Part shown: positions 1 to 7,293 of the stretch, one piece after another
How the letters are laid out: every line of letters starts with the position of its first letter
Numbering within the stretch: position 1 is the first letter of the stretch
NCBI GenBank assembly: GCA_944358435.1
Contig: CALVRD010000006.1
Span: 1-38,343, forward strand
Direction: 5' to 3'
DNA from: an uncultured Bacilli bacterium
Lineage (GTDB): Bacteria > Bacillota_I > Bacilli_A > RF39 > UBA660
Length of the DNA: 38,343 nucleotides
Translations under genes and position numbers: made by a program
Notes under the pieces: generated by a model
What the model saw: only the letters and a program-made list of their open reading frames with translations
Databases searched by the model: none
Told to the model about the DNA's origin: nothing

Positions 1-3
1 CAT
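1..3 (-). CDS. Start codon of a divergent gene (rest outside window)
   Basis: Read on the minus strand, the first three bases are an ATG preceded at 12-18 by AAGGAGG with 8 bases between, a strong ribosome binding site. The gene runs leftward out of the window, so its product cannot be named. It is divergent from smc. Confidence 0.5.
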
Positions 4-44
4 TTTCTATTCCTCCTTCAAAACTACAAAGAAACATAAGATAT

Positions 45-50
45 ATTATA
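45..50 (-). promoter_or_regulatory. -10 box of the leftward gene
   Basis: TATAAT on the minus strand lies about 42 bases upstream of the leftward ATG. No good -35 hexamer is seen at the usual distance; that position is occupied by the palindrome at 65-92. Confidence 0.45.
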
Positions 51-64
51 CTATAAACAAACTT

Positions 65-92
65 AATTCCGTTTTTTTTAAAAAACGGAATT
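65..92. repeat. 28-bp perfect palindrome between divergent genes
   Basis: AATTCCGTTTTTT and AAAAAACGGAATT form a 13-bp inverted repeat around a TT centre. It overlaps the expected -35 region of the leftward promoter, so an operator is the simplest reading. A bidirectional terminator is less likely because no gene ends here. Confidence 0.55.
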
Positions 93-135
93 CCAAATGA
101 AAATCTACGGATATCCTTTAATATCAAGAAATTTC

Positions 136-164
136 TTGTTTTAACCTTGCCTTTATAGTATACT
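136..164 (+). promoter_or_regulatory. smc promoter
   Basis: TTGTTT and TATACT are separated by 17 bases. Transcription would start near 171, which lies after the upstream in-frame ATG at 166 and so argues for the smc start at 184. Confidence 0.65.
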
Positions 165-183
165 TATGAGTAGGGTGAAGTGT

Positions 184-3138
184 ATGTACTTAAAGGAAAT
201 AGTTGCAATTGGGTTTAAGTCATTTGCAGATAAATTAGATATTAAATTAGATGATAAAACTACTTGTATTGTTGGACCTAATGGTTCTGGTAAAAGTAAT
301 GTAGTAGATGCTGTAAGATGGGTTTTAGGAGAGCAATCCGTTAAATCTCTTAGAGGTTCTGATTCGATGAGTGACATTATTTTTTCAGGTAGTAAAAGTC
401 GTAATCCTTTAAATGTAGCAAGTGTTGAATTAATTTTTGACAACTCTGATCATTTCCTAGCAGTTCCATACACGGAAATATCAATTAAACGACGAGTTTA
501 TCGAAGTGGTGAAAATGAATATTTTTTAAATGGTGAAAAATGTCGATTAAAAGATATTAATAATTTGTTATTAGATACTGGTATGGGTAAGGAGTCTTTT
601 AATATTATTTCACAGGGTGAAGTAGAAAAGATTTTAAGTAGTTCGGCAGTTGATCGACGAGTAATTTTTGAAGAAGCAGCTGGTATTTTAAAATATAAGA
701 AGAGAAAAGAAGAAGCTTTAAGAAAATTAGATCGAACACACAGTAATTTGGACCGAGTAAATGATATTATTGGTGAATTAGAGCTACAAGTTGGACCTTT
801 AAAAGAGCAGAGTGAAAAAGCAAAAGAATATTTAGAAAATAAAAAAGGTCTTGATACATATGAGGCAGCACTACTTGCTTATGATATTGAAACTAATAAT
901 CAAGAGTTAGAACAAGCTCAAGCTAAGAAAGAAAAACTAGATAAAGAGATTATTAATATTTCTAATGAGACTTCTAAAAATGATGCTGAGTATTTAGAAG
1001 ACAATACTAAATTAGATTGTTTGGAGAAAGAAAAAGCAGAGTTAAATAAAAAGTTACTGCAAATAACTGAAGAAGTTGAAAAAATAAATGGTGAAAAGAA
1101 TCTTTTAAGAGAACGTAGTAAAACTACTAAAGATGAGGATGAACTTAAAGAAGAAATTAGAACTTTATTAGATCAGAAGTCACGGAATGAAAGAAATATT
1201 ATTGTTTTAAATGAAGAACTTTTAGCAATTCTTGCAAGTTCTAAAATAGAAGAAGAAAAAGATCAAGAATTATTAAAGTCAATTGCAACTTTAAAGTCTA
1301 AGAAAAATATGCTTAATAATGATTATTCTAAACATGATCAAGAACTTGTTTCTATTTCTCATAAAATAGCTAGTCTAAGACAAGAAATAGAGCAGGGAGG
1401 AGATATTCCAAATAGTGTTCGAAGTGTTTTAAAATCCAATAGTTTAACTGGTATTCATAATACGATTGGTAATATTATTTCAATGGATGAAAAGTATACT
1501 AAGGCTTTAAATATTGCAATTTCGGCTAATAAAAATTTTGTAATTACAACTGATGATTCATCAGCAAAAGAGGCGATTAATTATTTAAAAGATAATCATT
1601 TAGGACGAGCAACATTTTTTCCATTATCAGTTATTAAAGGACGTTATATTGATTATGAAACGGAAAATATTTTGAAAGATAATTCAGAATTTATTGGAGT
1701 TTTAAGTGACTTAATTATCTATGATAAAAAATATAAAAATATAATTGAAAATCAATTTGGTAATGTTTTATTAACTACTAATATGGATGCCGCTTTAAGG
1801 ATTAGTAAATTAATTCGAAATAAGTATAAGATAATTACTTTAGATGGTGATGTTATTAACGTTGGTGGTTCTATGACTGGCGGATCTATTTCTTTTACTA
1901 AAAGTTTAATTATGACTAAGCAAGAATTAAAATATGCTTTGGAAAAAGAAAAATATTTACGTGAAGAACTAACAGAAATTTCACAAGAATTAGTTAAAGT
2001 TTCAATGGAAATTACTGGCTTGGAAGAGAAAAATTATGAGATAGCAAGAACTAAAGTAACTTTGAAGGAATCTTATGATAGTAAATTAGTAGAAATAAAA
2101 GATTTAAAAGAGAAACTTGATAGTCTTACAAAAGAGTGTGAAAGTTTAGAGTCAATTACTAATAATTCTATTAGCAAAAAGGAACAAGAGTTGATTAAAT
2201 TATTTCATGAGAAGAGTTCAGAAAAAGAACAGATTCAAATTAGAGTTTCATCTTTGAATAAAGAAATTGATACTTTAAAAGCTAAAATTGATGAGAGCCA
2301 GGCTCAAGCAAAACTAAAAAATTCTAACTTAAGAAATTTAGAGAAGGAGTCTCGAGAGTTAGAAGTTTTAATTAATCGTTTAGATGTTAAGATAAATAAT
2401 ATGTTGACAACTTTAAGTGAAGATCATGAATTAACATACGAGAGGGCTAAAAGTGAATATAAACTTGATATTGAGCCAGAAGAAGCGAGAATTAAAATAA
2501 ATAAGTACCGAGCAAATATTAAGCAAATTGGTATGGTAAATCTAGCAGCAATTGATGAGTATGAGAGAGTTAATACACGTTATGTTTTCTTAACTAATCA
2601 AAGAGAAGATCTTTATAATGCAGAAAATACTTTACTTGAAATAATGAATGATATGGATGATGTTATGAGAGAGGAGTTTAAGACAACATTTGATTCTATT
2701 CAAGTAGAGTTTCAAAAAGTCTTTAAAGAGTTGTTTAATGGAGGTAATGCTGATTTAAGACTTACTAATCCAGATGACATTTTAACAACAGGAGTAGAAA
2801 TTGTGGCATCTCCTCCAGGAAAAAAATTAACAACTATTTCGCTTTTATCAGGGGGAGAAAAAACACTTACGGCAATTTCCTTGTTATTTGCAATTCTTAA
2901 TGTACGTAATGTACCATTCTGTTTATTTGATGAAGTAGAAGCAGCTTTAGATGAAGCTAATGTTGAAGGATTTGGTAAATATTTAGATCATTATCGTAAT
3001 AAGACACAATTTTTAATAATTACGCATAAAAAGAAGACGATGGAATATGCTAATACGTTATATGGAATTACAATGCAAGAGTCAGGAGTTTCTAAATTAG
3101 TTAGTGTAAAACTTACTAATTATGATGAAGTATTATAA
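184..3138 (+). CDS. smc: Chromosome segregation protein SMC (short arms)
   Basis: This is an SMC ATPase that organises and segregates the chromosome with the ScpA/ScpB kleisin partners. Walker A GPNGSGKSN is at residues 31-39, the ABC signature LSGGE at about 888-892, and Walker B CLFDEVEAALDEAN at about 913-926. The hinge, with SMTGGS, spans roughly 405-570, and Lys/Glu-rich coiled coils lie on both sides. At 984 residues it is about 200 shorter than B. subtilis SMC (about 1,186), and the loss is in the coils, not the head or hinge. The start at 184 is preferred over 166 because the protein then begins MYLKEI, as SMC proteins do, AGGGTGAAG precedes it, and the promoter would start transcription after 166. 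No rnc or ftsY is adjacent. Confidence 0.95.
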   Translation: MYLKEIVAIGFKSFADKLDIKLDDKTTCIVGPNGSGKSNVVDAVRWVLGEQSVKSLRGSDSMSDIIFSGSKSRNPLNVASVELIFDNSDHFLAVPYTEISIKRRVYRSGENEYFLNGEKCRLKDINNLLLDTGMGKESFNIISQGEVEKILSSSAVDRRVIFEEAAGILKYKKRKEEALRKLDRTHSNLDRVNDIIGELELQVGPLKEQSEKAKEYLENKKGLDTYEAALLAYDIETNNQELEQAQAKKEKLDKEIINISNETSKNDAEYLEDNTKLDCLEKEKAELNKKLLQITEEVEKINGEKNLLRERSKTTKDEDELKEEIRTLLDQKSRNERNIIVLNEELLAILASSKIEEEKDQELLKSIATLKSKKNMLNNDYSKHDQELVSISHKIASLRQEIEQGGDIPNSVRSVLKSNSLTGIHNTIGNIISMDEKYTKALNIAISANKNFVITTDDSSAKEAINYLKDNHLGRATFFPLSVIKGRYIDYETENILKDNSEFIGVLSDLIIYDKKYKNIIENQFGNVLLTTNMDAALRISKLIRNKYKIITLDGDVINVGGSMTGGSISFTKSLIMTKQELKYALEKEKYLREELTEISQELVKVSMEITGLEEKNYEIARTKVTLKESYDSKLVEIKDLKEKLDSLTKECESLESITNNSISKKEQELIKLFHEKSSEKEQIQIRVSSLNKEIDTLKAKIDESQAQAKLKNSNLRNLEKESRELEVLINRLDVKINNMLTTLSEDHELTYERAKSEYKLDIEPEEARIKINKYRANIKQIGMVNLAAIDEYERVNTRYVFLTNQREDLYNAENTLLEIMNDMDDVMREEFKTTFDSIQVEFQKVFKELFNGGNADLRLTNPDDILTTGVEIVASPPGKKLTTISLLSGGEKTLTAISLLFAILNVRNVPFCLFDEVEAALDEANVEGFGKYLDHYRNKTQFLIITHKKKTMEYANTLYGITMQESGVSKLVSVKLTNYDEVL

Positions 3139-3149
3139 TATATTTAAGG

Positions 3150-3172
3150 AGATGATTTTATCATCTTTTTTT
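3150..3172 (+). terminator. Terminator after smc
   Basis: AGATGAT, a TTT loop and ATCATCT form a 7-bp hairpin that ends in a run of seven T, 11 bases after the smc stop. Confidence 0.75.
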
Positions 3173-3545
3173 GTTTATAACTATTTTCTTGATAAATGTA
3201 AAAATAGTGGTTATATTAAAGTATTTAATATGTGTAGTAAATAAAATAGTAAATGAAATAAGTCGAAATCATACTCAAGTAAAATCTATTCTTGATGTCA
3301 GTTTTAATAGAATCTATGAACTGCTAAAAAGGAAAACTAAACAACAAGGAAAAGATTATTATCAAATAGATACATATTATCCTAGTAGCAAGAAATGTAG
3401 TCATTGTGGAGAAATAACAAAAATAACAGATAATTTAAGCATAAGAAAAAGAAAATGCAAAGTTTGTGTAAATATAAATGACCAAGATATAAACGCTAGT
3501 ATAAATATTATGTTCGAAGGACTAAAATTACACTATCAAAGTTAA
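3171..3545 (+). pseudogene. tnpB: TnpB (IS200/IS605 or IS607 group) C-terminal relic
   Basis: Only the last ~95 residues of a TnpB RNA-guided nuclease remain; homology begins near 3250. The region keeps the pattern SKKCSHC...CKVC of the C-terminal zinc ribbon and DQDINAS, which matches the RuvC-III segment carrying the last catalytic aspartate (usually DRDxNA). The rest of the RuvC fold and the N-terminal half are gone, there is no credible start codon or ribosome binding site, and the open frame runs into the smc terminator. It cannot be a working nuclease. No TnpA is present. Confidence 0.8.
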
Positions 3546-3570
3546 AAGTTAAAATAGAAAATAAAAAAAA

Positions 3571-3656
3571 GATAAGTATGGCATCGACTGTCGGAGTTTA
3601 AGTCTATGGAGAATAGAGGCTACTCTATCTAAGAAGTAGGAAAACACTATGACGAC
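3571..3656 (+). ncRNA. omega-RNA-like tail of the TnpB relic
   Basis: Directly after the tnpB stop, the stretch containing ACTGTCGGAGTTTAAGTC and GAAGTAGGAAAACAC resembles the conserved 3' region of tnpB-bearing insertion sequences, from which the omega (guide) RNA is processed. A perfect ATAGAG/CTCTAT hairpin with a GCTA loop lies inside it. The assignment rests on remembered similarity and position; no covariance search was run. Confidence 0.45.
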
Positions 3657-3692
3657 TAGCAATTTAAATAAAAATTTAAATTGTAGTCTTTT
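3654..3692 (+). terminator. Long hairpin with T tail after the TnpB relic
   Basis: GACTA, one bulged G, then CAATTTAAAT pair with ATTTAAATTG and TAGTC across an AAAA loop, followed by TTTTG. It may be a terminator or the subterminal hairpin of the old insertion-sequence right end; both readings fit. Confidence 0.5.
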
Positions 3693-3709
3693 GTTCCAAA
3701 ATAAAAAGA

Positions 3710-4258
3710 CTAAATGGCACGCATTTCGTCTTTTCCTTTATATGGGTTTTTAGGATCAATATGATCTGTAAATAAAATACCATTTAAATGATCTAATTCA
3801 TGTTGCATAGCAATTGCTAATTCTTCGCGAGCTCTAACATGAATTTTACGTCCTTCCATATCATATGCTTCCATGGTAACTCTAGCATATCTTGGTATTA
3901 TTCCTTCGACTGGACGATTAACACTTAAACAACCTTCACCGGCTTCGACATAAATTTTTTCCACAGAATTACTAATAATTTTTGGATTAATTAAAATATA
4001 ATCATCAAGTTGTCCATCACCTAAATCATCTGTTACAACAAAATATCTTTTTGGAATACCAACTTGAACAGCTGCAAGTCCCATCCCTGGACGTAGATTA
4101 TACTTTTCAGCTAATTCTTCATTTTGGCTATCATGTAAATATTTAAGCATTTTTTTAATAGTTTCTTTATCTTTATTAGTTAATGGAAAAGTAACCTCTT
4201 TACTAATAATTCTTAATCTTTTATCTTTTTCATCTAATATATCTTTAGTGTACAACAT
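3710..4258 (-). CDS. def: Peptide deformylase
   Basis: This metalloenzyme removes the N-formyl group from nascent proteins at the ribosome. All three signature motifs are intact: GMGLAAVQ at residues 58-65, EGCLS at 108-112 with the metal-binding Cys110, and HELDH at 153-157 with both metal-binding histidines and the catalytic glutamate. The 182-residue length and the insertion before EGCLS fit the type 2 enzymes of Gram-positive bacteria. AGGTGG lies 6 bases before the ATG at 4258. It stands alone on the minus strand, facing the smc side, with its own promoter. Confidence 0.96.
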   Translation of the reverse strand: MLYTKDILDEKDKRLRIISKEVTFPLTNKDKETIKKMLKYLHDSQNEELAEKYNLRPGMGLAAVQVGIPKRYFVVTDDLGDGQLDDYILINPKIISNSVEKIYVEAGEGCLSVNRPVEGIIPRYARVTMEAYDMEGRKIHVRAREELAIAMQHELDHLNGILFTDHIDPKNPYKGKDEMRAI

Positions 4259-4318
4259 CTAACCACCTCATTGCTACTGCATACATTTTATCAGAAAATA
4301 GTCTAAAATAAAAGTATA

Positions 4319-4347
4319 ATTATATTATATTTATAATGTTTTAACAA
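4319..4347 (-). promoter_or_regulatory. def promoter
   Basis: On the minus strand TTGTTA (4347-4342) and TATAAT (4324-4319) are 17 bases apart, about 60 bases upstream of the def ATG. A 7-bp inverted repeat, CTTGTTT/AAACAAG (4355-4372), lies just upstream. Confidence 0.65.
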
Positions 4348-4404
4348 TATTTTTGCTTGTTTTTCTAAACAAGTCATATAATAGCATAAAAGATGGGTAA
4401 AGTC

Positions 4405-4434
4405 AAAAAACGTATAAGGGGTCTTATACGTTTT
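4405..4434 (-). terminator. Terminator of the YjcZ-like gene
   Basis: On the minus strand AAAACGTATAAG and CTTATACGTTTT form a perfect 12-bp stem with a 4-base loop (4407-4434), followed by a run of T. It begins 16 bases after the small gene's stop. Confidence 0.8.
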
Positions 4435-4450
4435 AGAAAAAATTAAATTT

Positions 4451-4612
4451 TTAAACATTCCAGCGAGAACTTAGAACAATTACTAATAAAATAAATAATA
4501 CTAAAATAATTGCATAGTTTGAATTGTTACCGCCGCAATTTGTTTGATAGTAAGGCATTTGATACATTTGATTGTTGCAACCACAACTAGAACCACCACC
4601 GTAGTAATACAT
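4451..4612 (-). CDS. YjcZ-like tiny membrane protein
   Basis: This 53-residue protein starts MYYYGGGSSCGC, has a Gly/Asn/Tyr/Gln-rich first half with three cysteines, and ends in one hydrophobic helix (YAIILVLFILLVIVLSS, about 33-49) and a short SSRWNV tail. That pattern matches the tiny YjcZ-type transmembrane proteins of Bacillota, many of which are linked to spores; their role is unknown. AGGAGG sits 7 bases before the ATG, and a strong terminator follows, so it is a genuine single-gene unit. Confidence 0.75.
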   Translation of the reverse strand: MYYYGGGSSCGCNNQMYQMPYYQTNCGGNNSNYAIILVLFILLVIVLSSRWNV

Positions 4613-4653
4613 AACATTGCCTCCTTTTCATAATCTACTATAAAATATGTAAA

Positions 4654-4682
4654 TTGACAGAAAATGTTAATAAAAATAATCT
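4654..4682 (+). promoter_or_regulatory. ftsW promoter
   Basis: TTGACA and TAATCT are 17 bases apart. A second possible start signal is the extended -10 TGGTATATT at 4718-4726, closer to the gene. Confidence 0.55.
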
Positions 4683-4744
4683 AAGTAATTTTTTTCTGAA
4701 ACTACTACTAAAATTTATGGTATATTATTATAAGGTGGAGTGAT

Positions 4745-5887
4745 ATGATGCGAAAGATAATTAAATATTTAGATAAACCATTATTAATTATATCAACAAT
4801 ATTATTTATATTTGGGCTTATAATGGTTTTTTCGGCTTCTAATGTAATTGCTTATATGTCACATGAAGTTAGTGCATCATATTATTTTTTAAAACAAGCG
4901 GCTTTTTTAATAGTTGGATTTATTTTATCATTAATAATGATTAGATTTTCAACTAAATCTTATGGTTTTTTTTCTTGGATATTACTAATAATTTTTTCAA
5001 TTAGTTTAGTAATATTACTTATTTTTATAGCTCCTAAAAATAAAGCCCAGAGTTGGTTTGAATTAGGACCTATTAGTATTCAACCGAGTGAATTTATTAA
5101 GATTATTGTTATTGTTTGGCTTGCTTGTTTTTATGAACAGAAACAGAAAAAGTTAAGTACTTATACGACTAGTTTATTTCCGATTTTTGTTTGTTTAGGA
5201 ATTGCTTTATTAATATTTCTTCAGCCAGATTTAGGTACAACAATTATTTTTGGTACTATTGTTGCTTCAATATTTTTTTCGGTACCAATATCGAAAGAGA
5301 TAAAAAGGCGAACAATATTTTTAGCTTTAGGTTTAGTTGTTTTTGCTGGGGTAATTTTACTTGGTACGGGTAGTCAATTACTTCAAGACCGGCAGAAAGA
5401 TCGATTTGATTTTTTAAGACCATGTGATAAATTATTAACTACTGGTAATCAAGTTTGTAATTGTTATATAGCAATTAATAATGGAGGATTAACTGGAACT
5501 GGTCTAGGAAATTCTACACAAAAATATTTATATTTACCGGAACCTTATACAGATTTTATTTTTGCTATTATAGTTGAAGAATTAGGAGTTTTAGTAGGTG
5601 TAGCTTTAATACTAGCTTATATATTTATTTTGTACCGAATTCTTTTAATTGGACGAGGTAGTCCAACTAATCGTGGTGCTACAATGTGTTATGGTATAGC
5701 AGTTTATTTATTTTTACATATAGCTGTAAATTTATTAGGAATTTTTGGTCTTATGCCAATGACAGGTGTACCATTACCATTTATGAGTTATGGTGGAAGT
5801 TTTACTATTTGTTTAATAGCTGCTTTAACTATAGTTCAACGAGTTAGTGTTGAAAATGGTCTTGCTAGAGAAAGGGAGAGTCACTAA
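4745..5887 (+). CDS. ftsW: FtsW, septal peptidoglycan polymerase (SEDS family)
   Basis: This is a multi-pass membrane protein (about ten helices) that polymerises lipid II at the septum together with a class B PBP. Family motifs are QPSEFIK near residue 114, QPDLGT near 161, and LPEPYTDFIFA near 264; the PYTDFIFA form is typical of FtsW/SpoVE rather than RodA. PLPFMSYGGS is near 342. The length of 380 is normal. AAGGTGGAG precedes two consecutive ATG codons (4745, 4748), either of which could start. The stop overlaps the next start by one base. SpoVE is the main alternative name. Confidence 0.9.
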   Translation: MMRKIIKYLDKPLLIISTILFIFGLIMVFSASNVIAYMSHEVSASYYFLKQAAFLIVGFILSLIMIRFSTKSYGFFSWILLIIFSISLVILLIFIAPKNKAQSWFELGPISIQPSEFIKIIVIVWLACFYEQKQKKLSTYTTSLFPIFVCLGIALLIFLQPDLGTTIIFGTIVASIFFSVPISKEIKRRTIFLALGLVVFAGVILLGTGSQLLQDRQKDRFDFLRPCDKLLTTGNQVCNCYIAINNGGLTGTGLGNSTQKYLYLPEPYTDFIFAIIVEELGVLVGVALILAYIFILYRILLIGRGSPTNRGATMCYGIAVYLFLHIAVNLLGIFGLMPMTGVPLPFMSYGGSFTICLIAALTIVQRVSVENGLARERESH

Positions 5888-6510
5888 TGCCTACTATATT
5901 TATTCATGAAGAAGTTGCTTATCAAATAGCTCAAAAGTATATTGAATTAGATAATAGTAATTTTTATCTTGGTGCTTTGGCTCCAGATGCAATTAATGTT
6001 GATGGTTTTGCGTGTAGAGAAGAGCGTTTTAATTCACATTTACGTAATATAGATTTAAATATTTGGCTAGATAATGTAGTAAAGTTTTATAAAGATAATA
6101 AGGATAAGTATAATAATAATTTTCTTTTGGGTTATCTTACTCATATAATAACTGATATTATATATGATAAATATTTTTATTGGAAAGTAAGAGGTAAAAT
6201 GAAAGAAGATGGAATCCTTGATGATGAACAACATGATTTACTAAGAATAAATATGTTAGAATATGGTTATCAAAATGAAAATAATGAGTTTTGGCTATAT
6301 GTTAAAGAAAAATTAAAAGATGTTTGTTCTTATGATATTCAGAATATTAAAAAAGAAAAATTGCTAACCTTTAAAAATAAATGTTTTTTGAAGCAACAAT
6401 CTTTTAAAAGTAAAAATAAATATATTACAAAGGGTCAAGTAAAAGAATTGGCTAATTTTGTTGAAGAAGAATTAATTAATTTAAATTTATTACTTAGTAT
6501 AAATGTATAA
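5887..6510 (+). CDS. Zinc-dependent phospholipase C-like protein
   Basis: The 207-residue protein resembles the zinc_dep_PLPC (PF00882-type) family, with HEEVA near the N-terminus, LGALAPDA at about 28-35, and a histidine/aspartate-bearing segment LLGYLTHIITDIIYD near 80-94. These residues would hold the metals of a phospholipase/nuclease P1 fold. No signal peptide is seen, so it appears cytosolic, and the substrate cannot be inferred. Its ATG overlaps the ftsW stop (TAATG), implying coupled translation. Confidence 0.7.
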   Translation: MPTIFIHEEVAYQIAQKYIELDNSNFYLGALAPDAINVDGFACREERFNSHLRNIDLNIWLDNVVKFYKDNKDKYNNNFLLGYLTHIITDIIYDKYFYWKVRGKMKEDGILDDEQHDLLRINMLEYGYQNENNEFWLYVKEKLKDVCSYDIQNIKKEKLLTFKNKCFLKQQSFKSKNKYITKGQVKELANFVEEELINLNLLLSINV

Positions 6511-6548
6511 ATAATTTTTAGTATAGATCAAAAAAATTATAATAATAG

Positions 6549-6580
6549 AGAAAAAGATAAGAAAATTTTTCTTTTTTTTT
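6549..6580 (+). terminator. Weak AT-only terminator
   Basis: AAGAA/TTCTT around AATTT is followed by at least seven T. The stem holds few G-C pairs, so efficiency is doubtful. Confidence 0.3.
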
Positions 6581-6606
6581 GAATAATAAAGTAGGAGGTG
6601 ATTTAA

Positions 6607-7293
6607 ATAACATTTCATTATCGATATCGGAAACAGATTATAATTGGATTAGTTGTTTTACTTTTAGCTATTATGGCAATTATTCTGGTGATAAATTATT
6701 ATTATAAAAAAAATAATAATAGTAAAAAGATTACTTCAACAATTTCAGGGATAACTAAGAAAACGCAAGAAAAAGAGATAAAGCAAGAAAATATGTATAA
6801 AGTAGATATAAAGGGGCAAGTTGTAACGCCAGGAATTTATACTATGAAGGAATCTTCCAGAGTAATTGATGTGATTGAGGCGGCTGGTGGGTTAACGGAT
6901 AATGCTAATACGACAGTTTTAAATTTGAGTAAAAAGATTACTGACGAGATGGTAATAATAGTCTATAGTAATGAAGAAGTGACTAATTTTGCTAAGACTA
7001 AGGAGATAGAAAAACAAGTCCAAGAACAATGCAATAAAAATGATGAAAATTCTCTTAAGAATGATGCTTGTATTTGTGATGATAATCAAATTACTAGTAC
7101 TATACTTGTATCTATTAATACAGCATCAGTAGAGGAGTTAATGACATTACCAGGGATAGGTGAAGCAAAAGCTCAAGATATTATTAATTATCGAAATGAT
7201 AATGGTCTTTTTCAAACTATTGAAGATATTAAAAATGTTTCGGGAGTAGGAGATAGTCTCTTTGCTAAAATTAAGGACTATATTACTATCTAA
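6607..7293 (+). CDS. comEA: ComEA, DNA-uptake receptor (apparent AUA start)
   Basis: ComEA is the membrane-anchored receptor that binds incoming DNA during transformation. An SLBB domain (YKVDIKGQVVTPGIY) begins near residue 63 and a helix-hairpin-helix DNA-binding domain (VSINTASVEELMTLPGIGEAKA) fills about 168-228. The first in-frame ATG is at 6673, but starting there would cut the membrane helix in half and leave no ribosome binding site. The open frame begins at an ATA (6607), exactly 8 bases after AGGAGG (6593-6598), and gives THFHYRYRK-like basic residues followed by a full helix. Initiation at AUA is rare, so either this is a regulated weak start or the original ATG was mutated. Confidence 0.85.
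   Translation: MTFHYRYRKQIIIGLVVLLLAIMAIILVINYYYKKNNNSKKITSTISGITKKTQEKEIKQENMYKVDIKGQVVTPGIYTMKESSRVIDVIEAAGGLTDNANTTVLNLSKKITDEMVIIVYSNEEVTNFAKTKEIEKQVQEQCNKNDENSLKNDACICDDNQITSTILVSINTASVEELMTLPGIGEAKAQDIINYRNDNGLFQTIEDIKNVSGVGDSLFAKIKDYITI

Noticed and set aside
3171-3250. Functional small gene beginning at TTG 3171
   Set aside because: The start lies in the T run of the smc terminator, has no binding site, and the following residues are a truncated TnpB tail.
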